Part shown: in pieces, positions 7,500-14,301 of the stretch | Layout: every line of letters starts with the position of its first letter | Numbering within the stretch: position 1 is the first letter of the stretch | From: Calditrichota bacterium | GTDB taxonomy: Bacteria; Zhuqueibacterota; Zhuqueibacteria; Residuimicrobiales; Krinioviventaceae | Reading direction: 5' to 3' | Length of the DNA: 14,424 bases | NCBI GenBank assembly: GCA_003818595.1 | Contig: RPQV01000028.1 | Location: forward strand, 1 to 14,424 | Made by a program: the position numbers and the translations under genes | The notes under the pieces: model-generated | Databases searched by the model: none | Told to the model about the DNA's origin: nothing | The model's input: only the letters and a program-made list of their open reading frames with translations

Positions 7500-7806
7500 C
7501 GCCAACGATCGTCTTCAAGATTGACTCCACATCGGCTAAAATTGTCTCTACATCATCGAGGGTAGATTTTTGAAACCAAATTCCCTGTGGATAAATCATC
7601 ACATTCGGTCCATGAGCGCACTGTCCCAGACAACCTGTCTGCGAAACTCTCACCCAATTCTTCCATCCGCGCGTGCCGATTTCAGTTTTTAAAACAGCCC
7701 GCAATTCCACACCTTCCTCATCGCCGCACGACTTGCGTTCACCGTTACGGTCATTCGTACAGACGAAAATATGACATACGTAAGGCATGTTGGTTTTTAT
7801 AGCCAT
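7486..7806 (-). CDS. Thioredoxin-like [2Fe-2S] ferredoxin
   Basis: The 106-residue protein has the four-cysteine pattern of the thioredoxin-fold [2Fe-2S] ferredoxin family: C16 and C27 in HIFVCTNDRNGERKSCG, then C59 and C63 in GCLGQCAHGPNVMIYP. The tail has the TLDDVETILADV helix seen in relatives. It would be a soluble electron carrier; partners are unknown and nearby genes do not identify them. The start is supported by AGGTGA about 8 nt before the ATG (an AGGAG is only 2 nt away). It is preceded, on its own strand, by a strong hairpin at 7857-7899. Convergent to the ccm operon. Confidence 0.88.
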   Translation of the reverse strand: MAIKTNMPYVCHIFVCTNDRNGERKSCGDEEGVELRAVLKTEIGTRGWKNWVRVSQTGCLGQCAHGPNVMIYPQGIWFQKSTLDDVETILADVESILKTIVGDFLP

Positions 7807-8114
7807 AACTCCTTCACCTAATCACTATTCTGAATGAACTTCTTTATCAAATGATTCCCCGATCGCTGATAAAACTCCAGTATCGTTTTGCGATCGGGGC
7901 AATTATTGATGCGGTTTTACTTCTCGACCAAGGTCAGAGACCGATTATGTAATCCTTCAACACGACAAACTCATGCGTGAAGCTGAAGCGTCACATGTTC
8001 TCATTTGAACAATGCTAAAAATTAATGCGATCGAGTTCTATATCGTGCTGACAATTTGGCGGGAAAGATTGAGGAGATGACACTTATCAAGCAGGAAGAT
8101 GAGTCTCATTGATT
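7807..8114. other. Intergenic region without a recognised gene
   Basis: Between the ferredoxin start and the end of the FN3-like gene. Apart from the compound hairpin at 7857-7899 it shows no convincing coding sequence. A short plus-strand frame ending near 8111 (containing ADNLAGKIEEMTLIKQEDE) looks protein-like but follows a stop codon closely and has no start support; it could be a gene remnant or chance. Confidence 0.45.
7857..7899. repeat. Strong compound inverted repeat upstream of the ferredoxin gene
   Basis: CCCCGATCGC (7857-7866) pairs perfectly with GCGATCGGGG (7890-7899). After a 4-nt one-sided bulge (TGAT), AAAAC (7871-7875) pairs with GTTTT (7885-7889), closing a 9-nt loop. This is 15 base pairs in all. 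The outer arms each hold a CGATCG palindrome. On the minus strand it would sit in the ferredoxin leader about 50 nt before the start codon. No T-run follows on either strand. Confidence 0.75.
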
Positions 8115-8525
8115 TCAGCGAAACATGGCCTTCAAGCTGCCCCATGTGTGCCGAGTCGAAGATATCTGAGGGGAAACCGTGACGATTTTTTCATATTCAC
8201 TCGTAGATCCATCATGATGTACGAACTCGAGTTTATAAAAATAAATGCGCCCGGAAGATTTGAATACGCTGTTGTCAACGAAACGATACGTATGCTCGCT
8301 GCCATTAATTCCTTCCGCTGCCAAATAGCCTATCTTCTGGAACTGTGCATTATCATAACTGCGGAGGATTCTGTATCCTTTAACAGCTGCTTCAGCAGTG
8401 ACAGTCCATCGTAGCTCCACTTTATTCAGGCCGGCCTCTGCCCGGAAATCTGTCAAGACAGCTCCTCCGAACACGAGTGCGGCCATAAACCACAACAATA
8501 CAAGTGCGCTGACTTTATTCATCAT
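8115..8525 (-). CDS. Small secreted protein with a single FN3-like domain
   Basis: The 136-residue protein has a signal peptide (about 1-22, hydrophobic ALVLLWFMAALVFGG) and one FN3-like beta-sandwich (about 25-118): VELRWTVTAE, GYRILRSYDN, a YRFVDN turn, YFYKLEFVHHDG and a final VTVS strand. The same domain type occurs near the C-terminus of the large hydrolase at 12058-14274 (VRLSWTTCSE, GFEIYRSTD, YVFND, VYRINQLDTDG). Such domains usually stand just before type IX sorting domains in larger secreted proteins; here it stands alone and ends in WGSLKAMFR with no sorting domain. AAGGA lies 8 nt before the ATG. A perfect palindrome lies just upstream. It is transcribed divergently from the sigma factor gene. 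Function unknown. Confidence 0.75.
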   Translation of the reverse strand: MMNKVSALVLLWFMAALVFGGAVLTDFRAEAGLNKVELRWTVTAEAAVKGYRILRSYDNAQFQKIGYLAAEGINGSEHTYRFVDNSVFKSSGRIYFYKLEFVHHDGSTSEYEKIVTVSPQISSTRHTWGSLKAMFR

Positions 8526-8541
8526 ATGATTTGTCCTTGCT

Positions 8542-8559
8542 TTGCTGAAATTTCAGCAA
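8542..8559. promoter_or_regulatory. Perfect 18-bp palindrome, candidate operator
   Basis: TTGCTGAAATTTCAGCAA is fully self-complementary with no loop, which suits a dimeric DNA-binding protein better than an RNA hairpin. It lies immediately upstream of the Shine-Dalgarno sequence of the FN3-like gene and about 70 bp upstream of the sigma factor promoter. A second, shorter palindrome TTTTGCAAAA lies at 8562-8571. Confidence 0.5.
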
Positions 8560-8630
8560 TATTTTGCAAAAATGCAAGTTCTTTTTTCAACTCGATCATT
8601 ACCGATCGGAATAACGACGCATCATTTTTA

Positions 8631-8658
8631 TTGACAATCAAATAGAATTTGTTATATT
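8631..8658 (+). promoter_or_regulatory. Sigma-70 promoter of the sigma factor gene
   Basis: A perfect TTGACA (8631-8636) and TATATT (8653-8658) are separated by 16 bp; transcription should begin near 8665. This excludes the TTG codon at 8657 as the gene's start. Confidence 0.75.
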
Positions 8659-8716
8659 GGTCTATCGTTTCAGATTTCTCGACCGGCGGCAAACCCACAT
8701 TGGAGTTGTGCACAAG

Positions 8717-9565
8717 GTGTCAACGAATTCTCAACATCATGCCGAACCCTCTCTCGACAAATATCTACAGGAGATCAGCAGCGTCCCCTTGCTGACTCCC
8801 GATGAAGAGATTGCCTGCGCCAAAAGCATTCATCGCGGCGATCATGATGCCCTTGATAAATTAACCCGCTCAAATCTTCGTTTTGTGGTGAGCATCGCCA
8901 AGCAGTATCAGAATCAGGGACTTTCCTTGTGTGATTTAATCAACGCCGGCAATCTGGGTTTGCTAAAAGCCGCGACGCGTTTCGACGAAACACGCGGCTT
9001 TAAATTTATATCTTATGCGGTTTGGTGGATTCGGCAATCGATTCTGCAGGCGCTCGCCGAGCAATCCCGTATTGTGCGCTTGCCGCTGAATCGAATCGGC
9101 ATGCTCAACAAGATTGAAAATCTTTTCAGTGAATTGGAACAGACTTTTCAGAGAGAACCGGCCATCGTCGAAATTGCGAGCGCATTGAATATCAATCCCG
9201 CCGACGTTATCGATGCACAAAGCAGCTCCACCAGCCATTTATCTCTTGATGCGCCTTTTTCTCAAGATGATGAGAACAGGCTCATCGACCTCCTGGAAAG
9301 CGATAACGAACCATCTCCGGAAAAAAATCTCATTGATGAATCAATGTTGATTGAAATTGAAAGAATTTTGTCCACTCTGACACAACGAGAGGCGCAGGTT
9401 GTGCGTCTATATTTCGGCATTGGTTGTGAACATCCGCTGACTTTGGAAGAAATCGGTGAAAGATTTAAATTAACTCGTGAACGCGTCCGTCAGATTAAAG
9501 AAAAAGCAATCCAACGATTGCGGCACAACAGCCGCAGCAAGGTTCTGCGCAAGTACTTGGGCTGA
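8717..9565 (+). CDS. RpoD/SigA-type sigma-70 factor (group 1 or 2)
   Basis: From GTG at 8717 the protein has 282 residues. It lacks region 1.1 and opens with region 1.2 (SLDKYLQEISSVPLLTPDEE). Region 2 follows (NLRFVVSIAKQYQNQGLSLCDLINAGNLG; then RFDETRGFKFISYAVWWIRQSI, the -10 recognition helix), then RIVRLPLNRIG of region 3, and region 4 with the -35 helix-turn-helix TLEEIGERFKLTRERVRQIKEKAIQRLR. It directs RNA polymerase to promoters. This layout is that of the short primary sigma of Bacteroidota, but the core-binding stretch reads LCDLINAGN where LGDLINEGN is usual, so it may be a paralogue rather than the housekeeping factor. The frame is open back to a TTG at 8657, but that codon lies inside the -10 element. 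GTG at 8708 and at 8717 remain; GGAG is 2 nt from the former and 11 nt from the latter, so the exact start is uncertain. Confidence 0.9.
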   Translation: MSTNSQHHAEPSLDKYLQEISSVPLLTPDEEIACAKSIHRGDHDALDKLTRSNLRFVVSIAKQYQNQGLSLCDLINAGNLGLLKAATRFDETRGFKFISYAVWWIRQSILQALAEQSRIVRLPLNRIGMLNKIENLFSELEQTFQREPAIVEIASALNINPADVIDAQSSSTSHLSLDAPFSQDDENRLIDLLESDNEPSPEKNLIDESMLIEIERILSTLTQREAQVVRLYFGIGCEHPLTLEEIGERFKLTRERVRQIKEKAIQRLRHNSRSKVLRKYLG

Positions 9566-9691
9566 ATATGATCTCTTCATTTTTATCCACTTATCGTTCC
9601 TCAATTTATACCCCTCTACACTCCCCTCCTGACGCGAAAAGAGGATAACAATTCCGTAATTGAGATGTTACACCATTTTATGATTTTTTCC

Positions 9692-9720
9692 TTGACAATC
9701 CATGATTTAGTTAATATATT
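9692..9720 (+). promoter_or_regulatory. Sigma-70 promoter of the M23 peptidase gene
   Basis: A perfect TTGACA (9692-9697) and TATATT (9715-9720) with a 17-bp spacer. Transcription would begin near 9727 and give a leader of about 120 nt. It shares TTGACAATC and the same -10 with the promoter at 8631-8658. Confidence 0.7.
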
Positions 9721-9848
9721 AAAAACAATTACGCTTTTGTTAGCACCTTCCAAAAATTGAAAGCACCTTTCCTGAATGTGTCAAAGGCAGTCACTGCAAG
9801 AGAAAAACATCTGCTGATTTGCAACGAATACAAACTTAAAGGAACAGT

Positions 9849-10772
9849 ATGCACGGAAAACGCTTAAAGCTGATTTATTTCTCTACAGGGGATTCTGAAG
9901 TAAAGGAATACAGTTTAGGCTGGCAAAAATTATTGGTGATTTTCTTTGGATTTCTGATAACTTGTATCTTGATTGTTTTTATAAGTTTGACCATTTTTAC
10001 AGATTTTTTCAATGATGCCAGCGTCGCATCTTTGAAAAAAACCAATTCACAGCTGAAAGACATGCTGGCTGAAATGGAAAAAAAGGTCAAAAAGATTGAA
10101 GGGGGCGTCGAATATATCAAAAAAACAGATCGAGACCTGCGAATTTTCCTTGATATGGCGGATTATACCGAAGATGAACGTAAGCTGGGTCGCGGAGGCT
10201 TGATTAAAGAACCTTATTCTGTCTACAGCAATTCCACTGATGAAGCCCTGAATAATGCCACACGAATCAATAAATTGCTCGATGAGCTTGACAAGCGCAT
10301 GGAGTTTGCGACAGAAAGCCGAGATGAAATCAGCCACCAGCGCACTGAAAATGATGAACGATGGCGGCATCTTCCCTCTATTCGCCCTGTCGCCGGCGGC
10401 AGGGTGACCGACACCTACGGCTGGCGTATTCATCCCCTCACTCAACAAAGACAATTCCACGAAGGATTAGATATTTCTGCTTCTCGAGGTACTCCCATTC
10501 GCGCACCGGCTGACGGCGTCGTCGAACGAGTCATCTCGAAATATAAACCCAATCAGAGTTACGGACGAGAAATCCTCATCGACCATGGCAATGGCGTCAA
10601 AACACTGTACGCTCACCTCAGGAATATTCATGTGCAGGTCGGCGATACCGTGAAACGCTATCAGGAAATAGGCACCGTTGGAGACTCCGGCAGAGCCACA
10701 GGCCCCCATCTACATTATGAAGTTCACAAAGACAGCGAGTCTCAAAATCCGGTTGATTATATCCTTGAATAA
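9849..10772 (+). CDS. Membrane-anchored M23 family metallopeptidase
   Basis: The 307-residue protein has a short cytosolic start, one membrane helix (about 28-50), a coiled-coil (about 58-95 with KKTNSQLKDMLAEMEKKVKKIE) and a C-terminal LytM/M23 domain (about 180-305). Zinc ligands and active-site residues are all present: H204 and D208 in HEGLD, H256 in LYAHL, and H287 and H289 in GPHLHYEV. Such enzymes cut peptide cross-links in peptidoglycan; the intact site suggests an active enzyme rather than an EnvC-like activator. The N-terminal KLIYFSTGDSEVKEYSLG resembles relatives in Bacteroidota. AAAGGA lies 5 nt before the ATG. It has its own promoter and a strong terminator, so it is a single-gene unit. 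Confidence 0.9.
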   Translation: MHGKRLKLIYFSTGDSEVKEYSLGWQKLLVIFFGFLITCILIVFISLTIFTDFFNDASVASLKKTNSQLKDMLAEMEKKVKKIEGGVEYIKKTDRDLRIFLDMADYTEDERKLGRGGLIKEPYSVYSNSTDEALNNATRINKLLDELDKRMEFATESRDEISHQRTENDERWRHLPSIRPVAGGRVTDTYGWRIHPLTQQRQFHEGLDISASRGTPIRAPADGVVERVISKYKPNQSYGREILIDHGNGVKTLYAHLRNIHVQVGDTVKRYQEIGTVGDSGRATGPHLHYEVHKDSESQNPVDYILE

Positions 10773-10792
10773 ATAAAATTATGCAAAAATTC

Positions 10793-10817
10793 AAGCCTGC
10801 CTCGAGCAGGCTTTTTT
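10793..10817 (+). terminator. Intrinsic terminator of the M23 peptidase gene
   Basis: AAGCCTGC pairs perfectly with GCAGGCTT around the loop CTCGA and is followed by a T-run. It begins 20 bp after the stop codon. Confidence 0.92.
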
Positions 10818-10839
10818 GTACACGTATGCTGATGTCTGC

Positions 10840-11853
10840 ATGAGCCCTCGAATTTACCTCACCACCTTTCTCCTGTCACTTTTCACCATCATCCAGGCAA
10901 AACCCGCAGATGACATTATCCTTTACGGAATTGAACTGGGCATCAATCAGGACTATGATAAAGCCCTCGCCATCTTTGAAGATCAGCAAGCTCAAAATCC
11001 TGGCGATCCAGCACCCCATTTGTATAAAGCAGGAATCTATCAAACCATGATGATGGACTTTGAAAGTGACCACTGGCGGGAAAATTTCAACCAGGAGATC
11101 AATTCCCTGACGCTTTTGTGCGATTCCCTGCTGCGCTTGAATGCGCAGGACAATCGCGTACTTTATTTCAAAGCTGCAGGATTATCTTACGCCAGTTTTC
11201 AATTGGCGCATGAAAAAAAATATCTGACCAGCATTCGAACTGCAATCACCGCCATCAACAACTTGGAGAAAGTGCTCGAACGCGACAGTTCATACTGTGA
11301 CGCATTATTGGCAATTGGCGCTTATCAATATTGGCGCAGTTATCTGACCAGACACTTTGCCTGGTTGCCTTTCTTCAGCGATCAAAGAGCTCAGGGGATT
11401 CATCTGCTTGAAAAAGTCTATCATCAATCGACCTATTCAAAATGGGCAGCCATGTCCAACCTGGGATGGATATATATTCAAGAAAAACAATTTAAAAAAG
11501 CGGTGAGATGTGCCGAAAACGGCCTCTTGAAATTTCCTGAAAGCCGTTTCTTTTTATGGCTGGAAGGTGAAGCCTCATTTCACGATCGTCAATTCGAACG
11601 GGCAGAAAAAACGTTCTCCAAACTCTTATATTCAGTCACTGCAGAGAAATACAATAACCACTATAACGAAATTGTGCTTCATTACAAGCTGGCTGAATGC
11701 CATCATGAGCTGGGAAATGATTCAGACGCCATGTTTCATGCGAATAAAGTTCTGGAAATCGTTCCGGATGAGAATGTGAAACAGCGTATCAGAAAAAAAC
11801 AATATAAAGCAGTCGAACTCGTTCGATTAATCAATCAAAAGAGTCTTCCCTGA
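10840..11853 (+). CDS. Secreted tetratricopeptide-repeat protein
   Basis: From ATG at 10840 the protein has 337 residues with a signal peptide (MSPRIYLTTFLLSLFTIIQA, probable cut after A20). The remainder is helical and TPR-like: NQDYDKALAIFEDQQAQNPGDP near 36-57, a repeat around LGWIYIQEKQFKKAVRCAENGLLKFPES, the next at ASFHDRQFERAEKTFSKLL, and a last at YKLAECHHELGNDSDAMFHANKVLEIVP. TPR proteins bind other proteins; the partner is unknown. The frame is open upstream to 10816, but that lies in the terminator of the preceding gene, and the signal peptide begins at the methionine used here. No clear Shine-Dalgarno sequence is seen. Its promoter is not evident, so read-through from the M23 gene is possible. 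Confidence 0.82.
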   Translation: MSPRIYLTTFLLSLFTIIQAKPADDIILYGIELGINQDYDKALAIFEDQQAQNPGDPAPHLYKAGIYQTMMMDFESDHWRENFNQEINSLTLLCDSLLRLNAQDNRVLYFKAAGLSYASFQLAHEKKYLTSIRTAITAINNLEKVLERDSSYCDALLAIGAYQYWRSYLTRHFAWLPFFSDQRAQGIHLLEKVYHQSTYSKWAAMSNLGWIYIQEKQFKKAVRCAENGLLKFPESRFFLWLEGEASFHDRQFERAEKTFSKLLYSVTAEKYNNHYNEIVLHYKLAECHHELGNDSDAMFHANKVLEIVPDENVKQRIRKKQYKAVELVRLINQKSLP

Positions 11854-11981
11854 ACCTCTCATTTTGACCTAGATATAACTAACTAATTTATCTATAGTTA
11901 AAATCATCGAACTTCCGCCATACTGCATTCCAACGTATCCTGCCCGATTCCCAGCCGGCATTTCATTTGCATTAACCCCCC

Positions 11982-11995
11982 TTGATAAACATCAA
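11982..11995 (+). promoter_or_regulatory. FNR/CRP-type binding site
   Basis: TTGAT-AAAC-ATCAA matches the FNR consensus TTGAT-N4-ATCAA at every defined position. It lies 62 bp upstream of the hydrolase start codon, in non-coding DNA. No regulator gene of this family is in the window and no clear -10 element is placed relative to it (TTTAAT at 12001-12006 is the best candidate). Confidence 0.5.
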
Positions 11996-12057
11996 TCGAT
12001 TTTAATAGCCGCTGCACGATTTGCATCTTCATAGATCAGGCAACCGAGGATTTTGGA

Positions 12058-14274
12058 ATGTTCAAAACCTATTTTCTTATCATGCTTCTCCTCTTTTCAG
12101 GCATCCATGCTTCAATCCAAGTTACTCAATCCTCTGCTCAAGTGCCTCAGTATCAAGTATTCGAACTCTCTCTCAAAAGCCAGGTTTCTTTGCCGACGCC
12201 CTTTAATGTGCCCGTCACAGCTAAATTCATTTCTCCCAAGGGCAACACGACAACCATTCATGGATTTTATGACGGCGATAATGTCTGGAAAATTCGTTTT
12301 ATGCCGAACAAGTCGGGTACATGGTCGGTGGAATGGCTTTTGAATGGTCAAACAGGAAAAAGTTCCTTTGTTTGTTCTGCTCCAACGAATCCCAAGATTC
12401 ATGGCCACATTTATATTGATCCTAAACATCCTCGCAAATTACACTATGAAGACGGCGTCCCGCTATTTTGGCATGGCGGCAAGTATTTGAATATCATGCG
12501 GCCGTTTGGTACTGATGATCTGGAAGAGACGAGTTACCCTGAACGTCTTCCGACTTGGGAATATATCACCTATTGTCGTAACTATTTTGAAAACATATCC
12601 GCAATGGGACTCAATGGGGCTGTTTTTAAAGTTCAGGTCCTCCCGCTGTTATATAACTTGGAGGAAATGAATCTGGAATTTTTCCAAGCAATGGATGAGA
12701 TCGTCTCAGCAGCCATGGAAAACGGCATCAATCTTCAGGTCAATTTATTTGATACTTGGGGAAAAAGAAAAGAGGGAGTAGATTGGGCGCTTCCCACTCC
12801 AGAAAATTGTGACTGGCTGCTCCTCGAACCATGGGACGAAGACTCCTACCGTGTTGAGACCGAATTTTATCTCCAATATCTCATCAATCGCTATGCTGCA
12901 TTTCCCAACATTTTGTGGGAATTATGGAATGAAGCTGAAAAGTTGAAAACATCTGCAGCGCCGGCCACACAATTCTATCGCGACTTTTTCAGGTCGAACG
13001 ATCCCTACCAACTGTTGATCGGAGCGTCGGAAATGTACACTGCACCCTATCAATTGGATGTTGTCCACGCTCACCTCAAGTATAAATGCTGGCCGGATCA
13101 ATGGGATTTTATGCAGTGGGCGGTGAAAAATGACAAGCGGTTCAGCCCTTATTATTTCGAGTATGATAAGCCCTATATATGGAACGAAATAGGTCCCTGG
13201 GACAACGATGCCAACCATGATTTTTCCATAGAAGAGCGGAATTCATGGTTTCGCGCCATGTTTTGGTCGGCATTGACCCTGGGAAGCGCAGGTATTTCCG
13301 AGGATCACTGGTCTGACATCCGTTCTGTTCCGGATGGCATTACTACCTACCACTCTTATTTTGCCCACTTTACCTCAAATTTGGTTGATCTCAACAGCTT
13401 GGAACCCTCAAATCAACTGACTGTGTCCGGCGCGAACGGCTGGGAATGTCGAAACGAATCTCGGGAGATCGTCACTTATTTGTATACGCAGCAGGATGAT
13501 TCCAAGTGTTCTTTCGAAACATCTCTAGGAGCAGGAAGCTTTTTTTATCAATTTTTCGATCCCAAAACCGGTTCATGGATCAGCAGCCGCCAGCTGATCG
13601 AGATCACAAAATCGAACAGATACCGTTTCTATACTCCTCAATTCGATCAAGACATTGTTTTTTATTTGGCTTCAGCCGATTGGGTAAGCTCCGGAACGCC
13701 GGTCGAATGGGGAAACATCGAGGCACATGTGGACGCTCAGACAGTCCGCTTGAGTTGGACCACTTGTTCTGAATCCAATAACCTGGGTTTTGAAATATAT
13801 CGCTCGACAGATCATCAATTGCCCTCCCGCGTCGGCTTTATCAAGGGACAGGGCACCACCGCAGAATCACATCACTATGTATTTAATGATAGTCCACCTC
13901 ATGCCGGTCTCTTTGTCTATCGCATCAATCAGCTGGATACCGATGGCACATCCTCCTGGCGGGAAATTGAGGTCACTTGCGCACAACCCATGAACGCCCT
14001 CGGCCGAGTAACGCCCAATCCGGCTCATGGTTTGACCCACTTTTCATTTCCGGTTCAGGGTGAAGGGAAAGTCGAAATAGTCATTTACAATTCACTCGGC
14101 CAAGTCGTCAAAAAGGAAACAGCCTTTGCATCTCCCCCGGAAATCACGTTTCGATGGGATGGAGACCTTCCCGCAGGACTGCGGGCGCCATCGGGACTCT
14201 ATTTTTATCGCCTTTATTCACCCAACTCCCCGCATCAAACCGTGATACAAGGGAAGTTCTTCCTCATTTTTTAA
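12058..14274 (+). CDS. Secreted DUF5060 / glycoside hydrolase-like protein with FN3 and type IX-like sorting domain
   Basis: The 738-residue protein has a signal peptide (about 1-18) and an N-terminal Ig-like DUF5060-type domain (about 28-108; VFELSL, PVTAKFISPKG, FYDGDNVWKIRFMPNKSGTWSVEW). A TIM-barrel glycoside hydrolase-like domain (about 115-440) follows, then a small beta domain (about 450-540), an FN3-like domain (about 553-641) and a C-terminal FlgD/Por-type domain (about 648-738; TPNPAHG, VEIVIYNSLGQVVKKE, PSGLYFYRL). Likely catalytic glutamates are E292 in WELWNEAE (acid/base) and E377 in YIWNEIGPW (nucleophile), the clan A arrangement. It probably cleaves an extracellular polysaccharide; substrate is unknown and the family could be GH5-like or apiosidase-like. 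The tail suggests export by a type IX system, which is not encoded here. GAGG lies 8 nt before the ATG. An FNR-type site lies upstream. Confidence 0.85.
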   Translation: MFKTYFLIMLLLFSGIHASIQVTQSSAQVPQYQVFELSLKSQVSLPTPFNVPVTAKFISPKGNTTTIHGFYDGDNVWKIRFMPNKSGTWSVEWLLNGQTGKSSFVCSAPTNPKIHGHIYIDPKHPRKLHYEDGVPLFWHGGKYLNIMRPFGTDDLEETSYPERLPTWEYITYCRNYFENISAMGLNGAVFKVQVLPLLYNLEEMNLEFFQAMDEIVSAAMENGINLQVNLFDTWGKRKEGVDWALPTPENCDWLLLEPWDEDSYRVETEFYLQYLINRYAAFPNILWELWNEAEKLKTSAAPATQFYRDFFRSNDPYQLLIGASEMYTAPYQLDVVHAHLKYKCWPDQWDFMQWAVKNDKRFSPYYFEYDKPYIWNEIGPWDNDANHDFSIEERNSWFRAMFWSALTLGSAGISEDHWSDIRSVPDGITTYHSYFAHFTSNLVDLNSLEPSNQLTVSGANGWECRNESREIVTYLYTQQDDSKCSFETSLGAGSFFYQFFDPKTGSWISSRQLIEITKSNRYRFYTPQFDQDIVFYLASADWVSSGTPVEWGNIEAHVDAQTVRLSWTTCSESNNLGFEIYRSTDHQLPSRVGFIKGQGTTAESHHYVFNDSPPHAGLFVYRINQLDTDGTSSWREIEVTCAQPMNALGRVTPNPAHGLTHFSFPVQGEGKVEIVIYNSLGQVVKKETAFASPPEITFRWDGDLPAGLRAPSGLYFYRLYSPNSPHQTVIQGKFFLIF

Positions 14275-14301
14275 TTAATGGGTCTCCATGGCCTGCTGTA
14301 T

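Noticed and set aside
8028..8111. A short plus-strand protein-like stretch ending in a stop, with GAGGAG ATG inside
   Set aside because: It directly follows a stop codon, its internal ATG frame would encode only 11 residues, and nothing upstream continues it; it may be chance or a decayed remnant.
8522..8713. A 63-codon minus-strand frame whose stop overlaps the FN3-like start by 4 bp
   Set aside because: It runs antisense through the near-consensus promoter and start of the sigma factor gene, has no recognisable protein features, and no ribosome binding site was seen.
9592..9665. CTCAATT/AATTGAG inverted repeat after the sigma factor gene
   Set aside because: Seven-bp AT-rich arms with a loop of more than 40 nt and no T-run; not credible as a terminator.
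10047..10460. A 137-codon minus-strand frame
   Set aside because: It is antisense to the well-supported M23 peptidase and shows no domain features.
11875..11915. Inverted TAACTA/TAGTTA repeat after the TPR gene
   Set aside because: The 6-bp AT-only arms are too weak to support a terminator or operator.
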